DNA of 64,000 nucleotides from Alteromonas sp. LOR (GTDB lineage: Bacteria; Pseudomonadota; Gammaproteobacteria; Enterobacterales; Alteromonadaceae). Location: positions 553,916 through 617,915 of the forward strand of contig NZ_JQFW01000015.1 in assembly GCF_000753865.1 (NCBI RefSeq), written 5' to 3'. Shown piece after piece: positions 26,147-36,235 of this stretch. The translations under genes and the position numbers were made by a program. The notes below the pieces were generated by a model, which saw only the letters and a list, made by a program, of their open reading frames with translations, had not been told where the DNA came from and made no database searches. Positions within the stretch are counted from its first letter, which is position 1; the number at the start of each line of letters is the position of its first letter.

Positions 26147-27187
26147 TCATGCTTGTTGTAAAGGTAAAGGCTGTAGTAATTTTAAAACGTGTTCGCTCAC
26201 GTAAGGCGTACCACTTTGTCGAGGGACTATACTACCAGCGCATTGAGACATGGCCTTTAATATTGATGGTGATTGTAGTAACAACGCAAGATTTTTTGCA
26301 ACGTCCTCTACAGACACCTGATCCCAAAATCCAAGGTATTTGCATACGTTTTCTTTCGATAAGCATCGCGTCGTTTCAACTTGGTTTTCTGCCACGCATA
26401 CAACGAGTGCAGGGAGCGTTGAGATACAGCGTTCCCAGTGCATTGAACCACCCGCACCAACCATTAGTGACGCTTTTTGCATCAACTTCGCTATCTGGTT
26501 GCAATCTATATGTAAGCGCATGTTGTGTTTAGCAATCTGGTTTATTTGATTAACCTTATCTACCACATCACTTTTCGTTTGATGGCCACTTCCAATAACT
26601 ATATCGACTTGTAATTGAACATCTTTAATCGAAGCGATAGCGTCAAGCGTTACATATGTCATGTTAGCGGGGTCACTGCCGCCAAAGCAAACTAGCACCC
26701 GTAGGGGTTCGCGCGTGACGAAATCATGCGTTGGCTGTTCATAAAACTCCTGTCGCAATAATGCGTATTCTGGACCGAGCAGCATTTTACATTGAGGTGG
26801 GACTAACGTTTTGTATCGATTACCTTTATCGAAAAAATTAACATCCAGCAGTAAATCACAATAGTGGGGGCGGTTGGCTAAGTCATCGATAACCATCACT
26901 TTCGCGCCAGATAACGAAAGTTTTCGTTCGAATGTTTCATCTAGTTGGTAATGATCAACCACCCATAAGTCAGCGTCCACATGTTCAACATCGCTGTCGA
27001 TCCGCTGCACAACCTCGTGGTAGAAGTTACACGGTGCATAACGCTCTTGTAGGAGGGTGGAATTTTGAGAGTTTACAAAGGTGATGCTGTAGGGAATGCC
27101 AGACCCGTCCAGCATATTTTGAATGCCCTTAGCTAATGTAAGGCATCGCATAACATGACCCGTGCCTATTTCTGAGTTCGCGTCCAC
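26147..27187 (-). CDS. pseG: PseG: UDP-sugar hydrolase of the pseudaminic acid pathway
   Basis: PseG removes UDP from UDP-2,4-diacetamido-2,4,6-trideoxy-L-altrose. The product is a GT-B-like protein with the family signature SEIGTGHVMRCLTLA near the start, VLVCFGGSDPANMTYVTLDA near 175 and GAGGSMHWERC near 245. The first standard start is GTG at 27187, but upstream codons in the same frame encode LKIAFR, which corresponds to the conserved first strand of PseG, and the ribosome-like site GGGAGAG (27214-27220 on this strand) is placed for a start at about 27199-27210, where only TTA, ATT or ATC codons exist. The true start is therefore unclear. Confidence 0.88.
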   Translation of the reverse strand: MDANSEIGTGHVMRCLTLAKGIQNMLDGSGIPYSITFVNSQNSTLLQERYAPCNFYHEVVQRIDSDVEHVDADLWVVDHYQLDETFERKLSLSGAKVMVIDDLANRPHYCDLLLDVNFFDKGNRYKTLVPPQCKMLLGPEYALLRQEFYEQPTHDFVTREPLRVLVCFGGSDPANMTYVTLDAIASIKDVQLQVDIVIGSGHQTKSDVVDKVNQINQIAKHNMRLHIDCNQIAKLMQKASLMVGAGGSMHWERCISTLPALVVCVAENQVETTRCLSKENVCKYLGFWDQVSVEDVAKNLALLLQSPSILKAMSQCAGSIVPRQSGTPYVSEHVLKLLQPLPLQQA

Positions 27188-27207
27188 TCTAAAAGCAATT
27201 TTTAAGA

Positions 27208-27909
27208 TTAGCGCTCTCCCATTTCTTTCAGTATTCTAAACATCACTTCTGCACGCTTCCAGTCTTCGAACGTATCAATATCTTGAACGAGATGAGAAGA
27301 AAGCTTTAACATTCGTGAGTGTTCAGAAAATATTGCTTTAGACGTGTCTAACCACGTCGATGCTTGCGCAGCATAAAGTTGTCCCGCATCATGGTAAGCG
27401 TGTGGTAAATCCTGAGAACGCTTGTTGATATCGATAGCGCTATAGGGATGAATATTACCACTCTCATCCTCTAATAAGGCTCTTTGTATTGGAAAGGAAA
27501 ATTGGTGGGCGGTAAAAACGTAATCGGCCTTTGCCTGTTGTAGTAACTCAATCGATTTATCTATTAGCTGCTCCGTGACAAAAGGCGCGGTAGCGTAAAG
27601 GCATAAACAGTATTCAACGGTATTTTTAAGGGCTATATAATCACTCAGCGCAGCGCGGACAACTGGGGTGGTACCTGTCATATCATCAGCGAGAGACCTA
27701 TCTCGCATGAAGGGAACATCGGCTCCATATTCAATTGCAACGTTTGCAATCTCATGGTCATCGGTAGAGACAATGACTTTATCTATTAACTTACTTTTTA
27801 ATGCGGCTTCAATTGAGTAAGCAATAATTGGTTTTCCGCAAAAGCGAGTAATATTTTTCCTTGGAATGCGTTTGCTTCCGCCTCTTGCGGGGATTATAGC
27901 GATATTCAT
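27208..27909 (-). CDS. pseF: Pseudaminic acid cytidylyltransferase PseF
   Basis: PseF activates pseudaminic acid with CTP to CMP-pseudaminic acid, the Maf donor. The 233-residue protein begins with the nucleotide-binding motif IPARGGSKRIPRKNI (5-19), followed by PIIAYSIEAAL and STDDHEIANVAIEYGADVPF, all typical of CMP-nonulosonate synthetases, and DAGQLYAAQASTWL near 168-181. ATG at 27909. It lies 72 bases after pseC; a separate weak promoter in that gap cannot be excluded. Confidence 0.94.
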   Translation of the reverse strand: MNIAIIPARGGSKRIPRKNITRFCGKPIIAYSIEAALKSKLIDKVIVSTDDHEIANVAIEYGADVPFMRDRSLADDMTGTTPVVRAALSDYIALKNTVEYCLCLYATAPFVTEQLIDKSIELLQQAKADYVFTAHQFSFPIQRALLEDESGNIHPYSAIDINKRSQDLPHAYHDAGQLYAAQASTWLDTSKAIFSEHSRMLKLSSHLVQDIDTFEDWKRAEVMFRILKEMGER

Positions 27910-27981
27910 TGTTGTTTCGTCACCTTCAAAAACGTCCTAGACACTCCCGTATTTAGGTATCAAAAGTTTATAATGCCAAAT

Positions 27982-29151
27982 TTACTTGCCGAGCTTATCA
28001 AGCAATGTGATTAGTTTATCGGCAATAAACTCAACTTGTGAAGATGATAAATCTGGAAAAATAGGCAAGGTAATTGCTTGTTGATAATATTGCTCTGCGT
28101 TAGGAAAGTCTCCAGCGTTAAATCCTAACGCATCATAATATGGCTGAGTATGGATGGGAATGTAGTGCAAGTGTGCAAAGATCCCTTCGTTTCTGAGGCG
28201 CTCAATAAGTGTTTTTTTTTGTTCTTGACTAATATCGAGTACACGAACGACATAAAGGTGATAGCTAGAGTAGCTTTGGTCACTAACTATTAGGGGGTGA
28301 ATTCGCGGGCAAGATTTGAATAGCTCATCGTACTTTTTAGCGATGGCATTACGTTTCTCTATAAATAAAGAGAGTTTTTTGACTTGACTAACGCCTAGCG
28401 CTCCTTCGATATCATTCATTCGGTAATTATAGCCAAGACTTACTTGTTGGTAATACCAAGGTCCATGAGAGGGTTCTGTCATTAACGCTTTATCATTAGT
28501 GACACCATGACTCCTGCCCAACCGCATTGAGTCTGCAAGCGCTGGATCATTTGTCATTGCCATTCCGCCTTCCATGGTGGTGATAATTTTTACTGGATGA
28601 AAACTAAAAACGCATATGTCTGAGTATTCACAGCTTCCTACAAAGTTGTTTTCATATTGCGCACCTACCGCATGAGAAGCATCCTCAATGATTCTAAATC
28701 CGTAGTGAGAAGAAAGTGCAAAAATACGCTTCATATCACATGACTGCCCCGCAAAATGAACAGGGATGACGACTTTTGGCAGCGTGTTATTTTGCGCAGC
28801 TTTTTCTAATTTATCTTCTAGCGCGCTGACGCACATATTGCCGGTTAAGAGATCAACATCAACAAAGTCTACCTTCGCATTGCAATAAAGCGCACAGTTT
28901 GAGGAGGCAACAAACGAATTAGGTGAAGTCCAAACCGTATCTCCTTCGCCAACTGAAAGGGCAAGACATGCTAAATGTAAAGCTGAAGTAGCGCTATTGA
29001 CCGCCACCGCATATTGCGCATTACAGTATTGTGCAAGGGCTTGCTCAAAACGGGGAACAGCGGGACCTTGGGTTAACCAATCTGATTTTAAGGTCTCAAC
29101 AACAGCTTTGATGTCTTCACCATCAATGTGTTGCTTACCATAAGGAATCAT
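27982..29151 (-). CDS. pseC: PseC: PLP-dependent aminotransferase of the pseudaminic acid pathway
   Basis: PseC transfers an amino group to C4 of the UDP-4-keto-L-altro intermediate made by PseB. The 389-residue product is a DegT/DnrJ/EryC1-family enzyme: IPYGKQHIDGEDIKAVVETL at the start, AVAVNSATSALHLACLAL near 48-65, IEDASHAVGAQYE near 155, and the Schiff-base Lys in FSFHPVKIITTMEGG near 180-194; HYIPIHTQPYY near the C-terminus is typical of PseC. It starts 11 bases after pseB. Confidence 0.94.
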   Translation of the reverse strand: MIPYGKQHIDGEDIKAVVETLKSDWLTQGPAVPRFEQALAQYCNAQYAVAVNSATSALHLACLALSVGEGDTVWTSPNSFVASSNCALYCNAKVDFVDVDLLTGNMCVSALEDKLEKAAQNNTLPKVVIPVHFAGQSCDMKRIFALSSHYGFRIIEDASHAVGAQYENNFVGSCEYSDICVFSFHPVKIITTMEGGMAMTNDPALADSMRLGRSHGVTNDKALMTEPSHGPWYYQQVSLGYNYRMNDIEGALGVSQVKKLSLFIEKRNAIAKKYDELFKSCPRIHPLIVSDQSYSSYHLYVVRVLDISQEQKKTLIERLRNEGIFAHLHYIPIHTQPYYDALGFNAGDFPNAEQYYQQAITLPIFPDLSSSQVEFIADKLITLLDKLGK

Positions 29152-29162
29152 TTGTTCGCTTC

Positions 29163-30257
<1,095 letters not shown>

Positions 30258-30438
30258 CTAGCGCGCCTGTTGGTAAATAACCTGTATAAAATAGAGCAGA
30301 ACCTATTGTTAACTTCGTTCATGATTTTCATTTCTCACTATGAAGGCATTGTTGAGTATTAAACTACATATGCTGCACTGAATTTTAATACCAATTGGTA
30401 GTGCTTATAAAACGTGGTTGGTAAGATTTTGAGCAGTA

Positions 30439-30450
30439 TTGTGCTATAAT
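30439..30450 (+). promoter_or_regulatory. Candidate extended -10 sigma-70 promoter for the fourth flagellin
   Basis: TGTGC precedes TATAAT (30445-30450), giving a TGN-TATAAT extended -10 box; a good -35 hexamer is not obvious. The start would be near 30457, 24 bases before ATG 30481. No convincing sigma-28 site was seen in the 289-base gap to pseB. Confidence 0.45.
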
Positions 30451-30480
30451 TACAATAAGACCTTTCTGATAGGCAAAATT

Positions 30481-31278
30481 ATGCAAATAGATAACAGCGG
30501 CCCATCCTCGCTAATTGGGCAGATTCAAGAAAAGCAAACTAACCTTTTCGAGAAGCTCGCCTCTGGCAAAAAGGTTAATAACGCGCTGGATGATGCGTCT
30601 GCACAGCAAATCATCGACCGGTTAACCTCCGAAGTTGAAGGTAACCGCCAAGCCGTCAATAATGTGTATGACGGTATCTCAGTTGCGCAGGTAGCAGAGG
30701 GCGGCTTAGGTAGCATTAATTCCGACGTCGACAGAATTCGCGAACTCACGATTCAGTCAGGCAATGGTATTTTAAGCGCAGGTGATCGCCGTTCTATCCA
30801 GTCTGAAATTACTCAGCTTCAAGAAAACATCTCGCAAACCATAGAGCAGACAAATTTCGCTGGTAAGCCTCTGTTATCTGATAACGGTTCGTTGAATTTT
30901 CAGTCAGGTGCAGGTTCTGAACAATCCATTAGTGTGCAAACGCAAGACATTGCTGCGCAACTAGGCGATGTGCTTAATATCGATATCACGGCGGGCACGA
31001 GTGTAAATGATGCATTATCAGCGGCCGATTCGGCGCTAGAAATAATTGGTGGCGCTAGAGGCGACCTTGGTGCAACACAAAATCGATTTGAGAGTGCAGC
31101 GAGAACGCTGACACAAGCAAATGTAAATACGGCTGATGCCCGCAGCAGAATTCAAGATCTTGATTTTGCTCAGGCGGCCTCGCAGCGCGCATCGAACGAT
31201 GTTCAATCACAAGCTGCACTCTCCGTGCAGGCACAGGCTAATCAGCAGCAAGGCCAGGTATTGCCACTGCTTAATTAA
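30481..31278 (+). CDS. Divergent flagellin-like protein
   Basis: From ATG 30481 the product is 265 residues with a flagellin N-terminus (LFEKLASGKKVNNALDDASA at 22-41) and C-terminus (NTADARSRIQDLDFAQAASQ, ending QQQGQVLPLLN). It lacks the [15 protein letters not shown] opening of the other three and its D0 helix is about 6 residues shorter. The ANQRPQAAL ending is replaced by ANQQQGQVL. It is separated from the tandem flagellins by the glycosylation genes and adjoins flrA. It could be a minor filament protein or a junction-like flagellin homologue; the function is not known. Confidence 0.8.
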   Translation: MQIDNSGPSSLIGQIQEKQTNLFEKLASGKKVNNALDDASAQQIIDRLTSEVEGNRQAVNNVYDGISVAQVAEGGLGSINSDVDRIRELTIQSGNGILSAGDRRSIQSEITQLQENISQTIEQTNFAGKPLLSDNGSLNFQSGAGSEQSISVQTQDIAAQLGDVLNIDITAGTSVNDALSAADSALEIIGGARGDLGATQNRFESAARTLTQANVNTADARSRIQDLDFAQAASQRASNDVQSQAALSVQAQANQQQGQVLPLLN

Positions 31279-31336
31279 TCGATGCTGCATTTTAAGTAAC
31301 GCCAACAGCGTTATTTTCTACAAATTAACCAAAAGA

Positions 31337-31359
31337 AGCAGGGTAACCTGCTTTTTTTA
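31337..31359 (+). terminator. Terminator after the fourth flagellin
   Basis: AGCAGG (31337-31342) pairs with CCTGCT (31347-31352) around GTAA, flanked by A and followed by a run of T residues. Confidence 0.85.
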
Positions 31360-31461
31360 TTGCTATATTTCCGAAAACATCGGTTGCAGAGTTAACTTTT
31401 ACCGTTACAATTTGCTTATGCGCTACACTATAAATAATAACAAAGCGTCATTGGGGAATAG

Positions 31462-32937
31462 ATGAAGGACATATTGCTGATTAGTGATAATCAGGAACTC
31501 ATTCAAAATTTAGAAACGATCGTAACCTTCATGGGAGACTCGTGTTTGTCGCGAGGGCTCAGTGACTGCGATACGTACCTATCTTCTTCCGGCGCTGACG
31601 CTGTACTTATTGAACACTCATCAGAAGCCATTGTTAATAAACTAGTCACGAAATATCCCCATATTCCTTTTGTCGCCCTTGTACAAAACGAAGGCGAAGC
31701 GAACGTAAACTGTAACTTGGTAAGCGTTATCAGTACGCCTCTTACTTACCCGGTATTGACTCAAGCTATCCACCGTTGCCAAGAGTACTCGCGTCGAAAA
31801 CCTAATTTGTCGAAATCTTCAGGCACGAAAACGCGGCTATTTAGAAGCTTGGTGGGTAAGAGCGATCAAATTCAAATTGTAAGGCGTTTGGTGGAGCAGG
31901 TGGCTCCTACTGATGCTACAGTACTTATACTCGGTGAATCTGGTACCGGTAAAGAAGTGGTTGCACGAAATGTCCATTTCTTTTCTGAGCGTAAAGATGG
32001 CCCCTTTATTCCGGTAAACTGCGGTGCTATTCCAGGTGAGCTTTTAGAAAGTGAACTTTTTGGGCATGAAAAAGGCGCTTTCACCGGTGCGATTAGCGCC
32101 AGAAAAGGTCGTTTTGAATTAGCCGAAGGTGGCACCTTATTTCTTGATGAAATAGGAGATATGCCATTACAAATGCAGGTAAAACTACTTCGTGTGCTGC
32201 AGGAGAAAACATTTGAGCGCGTTGGCGGTACTAAGCCGCTTAAGTGTAATGTTCGAATTGTTGCCGCTACGCACCGTGATTTAGAGACGATGATAAGCCA
32301 AGATAAATTTCGTGAAGATCTATATTATCGTCTCAATGTTTTTCCCATCGATAGCCCGGCCCTTCGTCAACGAAAAGACGATATCCCGCTTTTACTGCAA
32401 GAGATCAACAGTCGAATACAAGGCGACGGAGTTGATGGGGTTCGCTTTACTGAAAGAGCCATTGCATCGCTTATGGAACATGAATGGGCAGGTAATGTGC
32501 GAGAGCTCTCTAACTTAGTAGAGCGGCTCACCATTTTATATCCTGGTCACATTGTGGATATAAGCGATCTCCCCGAGAAATATCAATACGGTGACACTGC
32601 CGCCTACGAGCCAGATTACCCTGAAGAGATACTCGAACGCGAAGCGTTCAATAGCCTGTTCGCTGAATCAGCAGCGCAAGAACGCATTGAAGAGCAAGTG
32701 CTCGAGCTAGGAGAATCTGCTGAGACTGCACAGGACAAATTCATTTCCTCTACACTGCCGGAAGAGGGTGTTAACCTCAAAGAATACCTATCGGAACTTG
32801 AAGTAAACCTTATTCGCCAAGCCTTAGAGAGCCAAGAGTGGGTAGTCGCTCGCGCCGCGGATAAGTTAGGAATGCGCAGAACCACACTCGTGGAGAAAAT
32901 GCGTAAATACGATATTCAGCGCACTGAGGATGCCTAA
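31462..32937 (+). CDS. flrA: Master flagellar regulator FlrA (FleQ family)
   Basis: FlrA/FleQ is the sigma-54-dependent activator at the top of the polar flagellar cascade. The 491 residues have a FleQ-type N-terminal receiver-like domain lacking the normal phospho-acceptor setting, an AAA+ domain with Walker A GESGTGKE (158-165), the sigma-54-contact loop GAFTGA (205-210) and [13 protein letters not shown], and a Fis-type helix-turn-helix at the end ([20 protein letters not shown]). In FleQ proteins the N-terminal and AAA+ parts bind c-di-GMP, and FlhG (FleN), encoded at 53897, is the antagonist. ATG at 31462 follows TTGGGGAA. Confidence 0.93.
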   Translation: MKDILLISDNQELIQNLETIVTFMGDSCLSRGLSDCDTYLSSSGADAVLIEHSSEAIVNKLVTKYPHIPFVALVQNEGEANVNCNLVSVISTPLTYPVLTQAIHRCQEYSRRKPNLSKSSGTKTRLFRSLVGKSDQIQIVRRLVEQVAPTDATVLILGESGTGKEVVARNVHFFSERKDGPFIPVNCGAIPGELLESELFGHEKGAFTGAISARKGRFELAEGGTLFLDEIGDMPLQMQVKLLRVLQEKTFERVGGTKPLKCNVRIVAATHRDLETMISQDKFREDLYYRLNVFPIDSPALRQRKDDIPLLLQEINSRIQGDGVDGVRFTERAIASLMEHEWAGNVRELSNLVERLTILYPGHIVDISDLPEKYQYGDTAAYEPDYPEEILEREAFNSLFAESAAQERIEEQVLELGESAETAQDKFISSTLPEEGVNLKEYLSELEVNLIRQALESQEWVVARAADKLGMRRTTLVEKMRKYDIQRTEDA

Positions 32938-33009
32938 CGTCAGGTATTTGACGTATTTTTTTGGCGCATAATCAGTGCTAACCTTTTGAATGGCAAAGTA
33001 AAATAAAAC

Positions 33010-33025
33010 TGGCACGCCTTCTGCT
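33010..33025 (+). promoter_or_regulatory. Sigma-54 promoter for flrBC
   Basis: TGGCAC, GCCTT, CTGCT matches the -24/-12 consensus with one change in the -12 box and 12-base GG-GC spacing. The start would be near 33036, 37 bases before flrB. This fits FlrA control of flrBC. Confidence 0.82.
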
Positions 33026-33072
33026 TTAGTTAAGCCATATTTCGTTAACGTCTGCAATTTGACGAGGGTTAT

Positions 33073-34212
33073 ATGGCTTACGACAGCTCACAAACAATTT
33101 CCGAATACGCTGCTTCTAGTTTTGTTTTTCATGGCTCGAAAAGCAACGATAACCTAGCTGACTTTTCAACAAATCAAACGCCTTCTTCTGAAGAAGTGGC
33201 CTCGCTGAGACTTCAAGCAAGTCGCCTAGAGCATCTGCTACAAGTTATGCCCGCTGGCGTTATCGTCCTCGACGGCAAAGGCATAGTGCGCCAAGCCAAC
33301 GACCAAGCAAAAGCATTACTCGGCGAACCCCTTGAAGAAGAAATTTGGCGACGTATCATCACACGCTCTTTTAAGCCAAGAGCCGATGATGGACATGAAG
33401 TATCACTGGTAGATGGACGCAGAGTTAAGCTGTCAATAACGCCTCTGGAAAATGAACCAGGCCAACTTATTGTCATCACTGATTTAACTGAAACCAGAGA
33501 GCTTCAAGCCCGAGTTAGTCACATGCAGCGTCTATCTTCTTTAGGAAAGATGGTTGCGTCATTAGCGCATCAAATAAGAACTCCGCTATCAGCGGCGGTA
33601 CTGTATGCATCTAACCTTACACGTAAAAATTTGCCTGAAAATGCCTCGCAACAGTTTGCTTATAAGCTTACTGATCGCCTCAAAGAACTAGAGAACCAAG
33701 TGAATGACATGTTGCTGTTTGCGAAATCAGGAGAGCAACAAGTGGTTAGCCAAATTACCTTATCCGAGCTGTTTGAATCTATAGAGTCAAACGCTCACGC
33801 CATGACGTCACAAGAGCAGCAAACCCTTTTATTCAAAGGTTTCGATAGCGCGGCGTCGATCACTGGTAATTTAACGGCGCTTCAAGGTGCCTTACTCAAC
33901 CTCATACACAATGCAAGTCAGGTAACACCTAAAGGTTTTGAGATAGTCGTAGAAGCGAAACTCGATAATGGTTCTTTGGCGATTGAGGTAACAGATAGTG
34001 GCACGGGCGTACCAAACGCCATCAAATCGAAAATATTCGAACCCTTTTTCACCACTAAAACTCATGGCACTGGTCTTGGATTAGCGGTTGTTAAGTCGGT
34101 TATTAATGCACATGACGGCGTGTTAAATGTCGGTGATGCAGAAAATGGTGGCGCATGTTTCAGTGTTAGCTTGCCGTGTAACACCGACAATATGCTGACT
34201 AACGTCGCGTAA
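33073..34212 (+). CDS. flrB: Flagellar sensor histidine kinase FlrB (FleS)
   Basis: FlrB phosphorylates FlrC. The 379-residue cytoplasmic protein has a PAS domain (about 50-140, LLQVMPAGVIVLDGKGIVRQ), the H box SLAHQIRTPLSAAVLYASNL with the phospho-acceptor His at residue 166, and ATPase motifs NLIHNASQV, DSGTGVP and GTGLGLAVVK. No membrane segment is present, as expected for FlrB/FleS. ATG at 33073 follows GAGGG. flrC starts 18 bases after its stop. Confidence 0.93.
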   Translation: MAYDSSQTISEYAASSFVFHGSKSNDNLADFSTNQTPSSEEVASLRLQASRLEHLLQVMPAGVIVLDGKGIVRQANDQAKALLGEPLEEEIWRRIITRSFKPRADDGHEVSLVDGRRVKLSITPLENEPGQLIVITDLTETRELQARVSHMQRLSSLGKMVASLAHQIRTPLSAAVLYASNLTRKNLPENASQQFAYKLTDRLKELENQVNDMLLFAKSGEQQVVSQITLSELFESIESNAHAMTSQEQQTLLFKGFDSAASITGNLTALQGALLNLIHNASQVTPKGFEIVVEAKLDNGSLAIEVTDSGTGVPNAIKSKIFEPFFTTKTHGTGLGLAVVKSVINAHDGVLNVGDAENGGACFSVSLPCNTDNMLTNVA

Positions 34213-34230
34213 ACTCATAGGAGAATACCA

Positions 34231-35574
34231 ATGTCTAAAACTACTATTTTGATTGTTGAAGATGACGCAGGTTTGCGCGAAGCACTCTTTGATACCTTGC
34301 TGCTTGGTGACTATGACGTTATCGATGCAGATTGCGCAGAGTCAGCTCTTATGATCCTGTCGGCCAAAAAGATAGATTTGGTGGTGAGCGATATTCAAAT
34401 GGGCGAAATGAGTGGGCTTACGCTGTTAAAGAGCATTAAAGCTAAATACCCAAGCATGCCGGTACTGCTGATGACAGCCTATGCGACCATTGATGATGCA
34501 GTGCAAGCCATGCGAGACGGTGCAACTGATTACTTATCAAAGCCATTTGCGCCAGAGGTATTGTTAAACCTAGTCGGGCGATATGCGCCTGCGCAAAAAA
34601 TAGAGTCGCGAACGCCAATCGTTGCCGACCCATCGAGCATTAAGCTACTTGAGCTTTCTCGCAAAGTGGCAAAATCAGAAGCAACCGTAATGGTGTTAGG
34701 ACCAAGTGGCTCGGGTAAAGAAGTTATTTCTCGTTACATACACGACCAGTCTAATCGCAGTGAATCGCCATTTGTGGCCATTAATTGCGCTGCCATTCCA
34801 GAAAACATGCTAGAGGCCACCTTATTTGGCTATGAAAAAGGTGCGTTTACTGGCGCGGTTCAAGCATGTCCTGGTAAGTTTGAGCAAGCGCAAGATGGTA
34901 CCTTGCTACTCGATGAAATTACAGAGATGGACCTAGCGCTTCAAGCTAAGCTGCTACGGGTTTTGCAAGAGCGCGAAGTGGAAAGATTGGGTGCACGAAA
35001 AACAGTTAAACTAAACGTGAGAGTTATTGCAACGAGTAACCGAGACTTACGTAAGGCTGTTGATAATGGCGAATTCAGAGAAGATTTATACTACCGATTA
35101 AATGTTTTTCCCATTGAATGGCGTCCGCTATCTGAGCGTCCCGGTGATATTGTACCGTTGGCTGAACATCTTATTACCCGCCACGCAAGCCAGCAAGGGC
35201 TGGGCAACATTAGGTTAAGTGCGGCAGGGCGCAGTAAACTATCTCAATATCAGTGGCCAGGAAATGTCCGTGAGCTTGAGAACGTTGTGCAGCGAGCGCT
35301 TATCTTATGTGAAGACGGTGAGATAGATTCTAGCGATTTAATGATAGATGAAAGCGTATCCCTTGCTGCGGATACGGCTATTACGCCAGAGGCGAACGAA
35401 GATAGTCATCTGGGTTCAGAGCTTCGGTATCAAGAGCACCAAATTATTCTGGATACGTTAGCGTCGTGTAATGGCAAACGAAAAGACGTAGCGGAGAAAC
35501 TGGGGATCAGTCCTCGTACCCTCCGCTATAAATTGGCTCGCATGCGCGATGATGGTATCGAAGTGCCTGCCTAG
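34231..35574 (+). CDS. flrC: Flagellar response regulator FlrC (FleR)
   Basis: FlrC activates class III sigma-54 flagellar promoters when phosphorylated by FlrB. The 447 residues comprise a receiver domain with Asp54 in VVSDIQMGEMSG, an AAA+ domain with Walker A GPSGSGKE (157-164) and GAFTGA (204-209), and a C-terminal Fis-type helix-turn-helix (KRKDVAEKLGISPRTLRYKL). ATG at 34231 follows AGGAG. Repeats and a terminator follow it. Confidence 0.93.
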   Translation: MSKTTILIVEDDAGLREALFDTLLLGDYDVIDADCAESALMILSAKKIDLVVSDIQMGEMSGLTLLKSIKAKYPSMPVLLMTAYATIDDAVQAMRDGATDYLSKPFAPEVLLNLVGRYAPAQKIESRTPIVADPSSIKLLELSRKVAKSEATVMVLGPSGSGKEVISRYIHDQSNRSESPFVAINCAAIPENMLEATLFGYEKGAFTGAVQACPGKFEQAQDGTLLLDEITEMDLALQAKLLRVLQEREVERLGARKTVKLNVRVIATSNRDLRKAVDNGEFREDLYYRLNVFPIEWRPLSERPGDIVPLAEHLITRHASQQGLGNIRLSAAGRSKLSQYQWPGNVRELENVVQRALILCEDGEIDSSDLMIDESVSLAADTAITPEANEDSHLGSELRYQEHQIILDTLASCNGKRKDVAEKLGISPRTLRYKLARMRDDGIEVPA

Positions 35575-35600
35575 TATTGCGTTAGTTTTTTATAAAAGCA

Positions 35601-35656
35601 TTTTCACACAAGAATTTTATACAAGAGACTTCATACAAGAAATTTCATACAAGAGA
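35601..35656 (+). repeat. Four degenerate 14-bp tandem repeats after flrC
   Basis: Four consecutive 14-base units (35601-35614, 35615-35628, 35629-35642, 35643-35656) follow the pattern TTTCATACAAGARA with one to three changes each. They fill the space between the flrC stop and its terminator. Similar short tandem repeats occur before fliH and before fliK. Confidence 0.8.
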
Positions 35657-35658
35657 TG

Positions 35659-35696
35659 CCGTCGCCATTAATCATATTGTTGGTGGCGGTTTTTTG
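35659..35696 (+). terminator. Terminator after flrC
   Basis: CCGTCGCCA (35659-35667) pairs with TGGTGGCGG (35681-35689) including two G-T pairs, around a 13-base loop, and is followed by six T residues and GTTGT. Confidence 0.82.
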
Positions 35697-35792
35697 TTGT
35701 CGGTAATTAATACGCTTTTCCCCTTCACGTCATTATTTTGGCTCTCTGGCTTTTCCATTCTCAACTTGTTGATTTTTAATGGATTAAAAACT

Positions 35793-35808
35793 TGGCAAGC
35801 CCTTTGCA
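35793..35808 (+). promoter_or_regulatory. Sigma-54 promoter for the fliE operon
   Basis: TGGCAA, GCCCT, TTGCA matches the sigma-54 consensus with one change and correct 12-base GG-GC spacing. The predicted start is near 35819, 57 bases before fliE. Confidence 0.84.
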
Positions 35809-35875
35809 AAACCTTCCTTATATAATAAAAATGTGACCGATAGCCGTCACAATTCATCGATACTTAGGAGTGGTT

Positions 35876-36223
35876 ATGGACGTTAAAGCCAACAGCTTGT
35901 ACCAAGAAATGCAAAGTATGATTGGGCAGACTCGTCTTCCAGTTAACGAGCTACAACCCTCAAATGGGCTTCAACCTACTAACGAGATAAACACCTCTGC
36001 GAGTGATTTTTCCTCTATGCTCAAGCACGCTGTCGATGGTGTAAATAACATTCAGCACGAATCGAAGTCCATGCAACAGCGCTTTGAAATGGGCGATGCC
36101 AACCTTAGCCTTGCTGAAGTCATGCTGGCAAAAGAAAAGTCGGGTATTGCGTTTGAGGCAACGGTTCAGGTACGCAATAAAGTACTTGAAGCATACAAAA
36201 CAATCATGAATATGCCGGTGTAG
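35876..36223 (+). CDS. fliE: Hook-basal body protein FliE
   Basis: FliE joins the MS ring to the rod. From ATG 35876 (AGGAG at 35866-35870) the product is 115 residues, with FSSMLKHAVDGVNNIQHESK near 46-65 and the conserved C-terminal LSLAEVMLAKEKSGIAFEAT and VQVRNKVLEAYKTIMNMPV. An in-frame GTG two codons upstream is less well placed. It is the first gene of a long fliEFGHIJ transcript. Confidence 0.95.
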   Translation: MDVKANSLYQEMQSMIGQTRLPVNELQPSNGLQPTNEINTSASDFSSMLKHAVDGVNNIQHESKSMQQRFEMGDANLSLAEVMLAKEKSGIAFEATVQVRNKVLEAYKTIMNMPV

Positions 36224-36235
36224 GTGGAGTAAGTT

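Noticed and set aside
31136-31465. A 109-codon frame across the end of the fourth flagellin and its terminator
   Set aside because: It overlaps a real gene in another frame and crosses a terminator; no supporting features.
35601-35656. CRISPR-like array after flrC
   Set aside because: Units are 14 bases with no spacers and no cas genes nearby; this is a simple tandem repeat.
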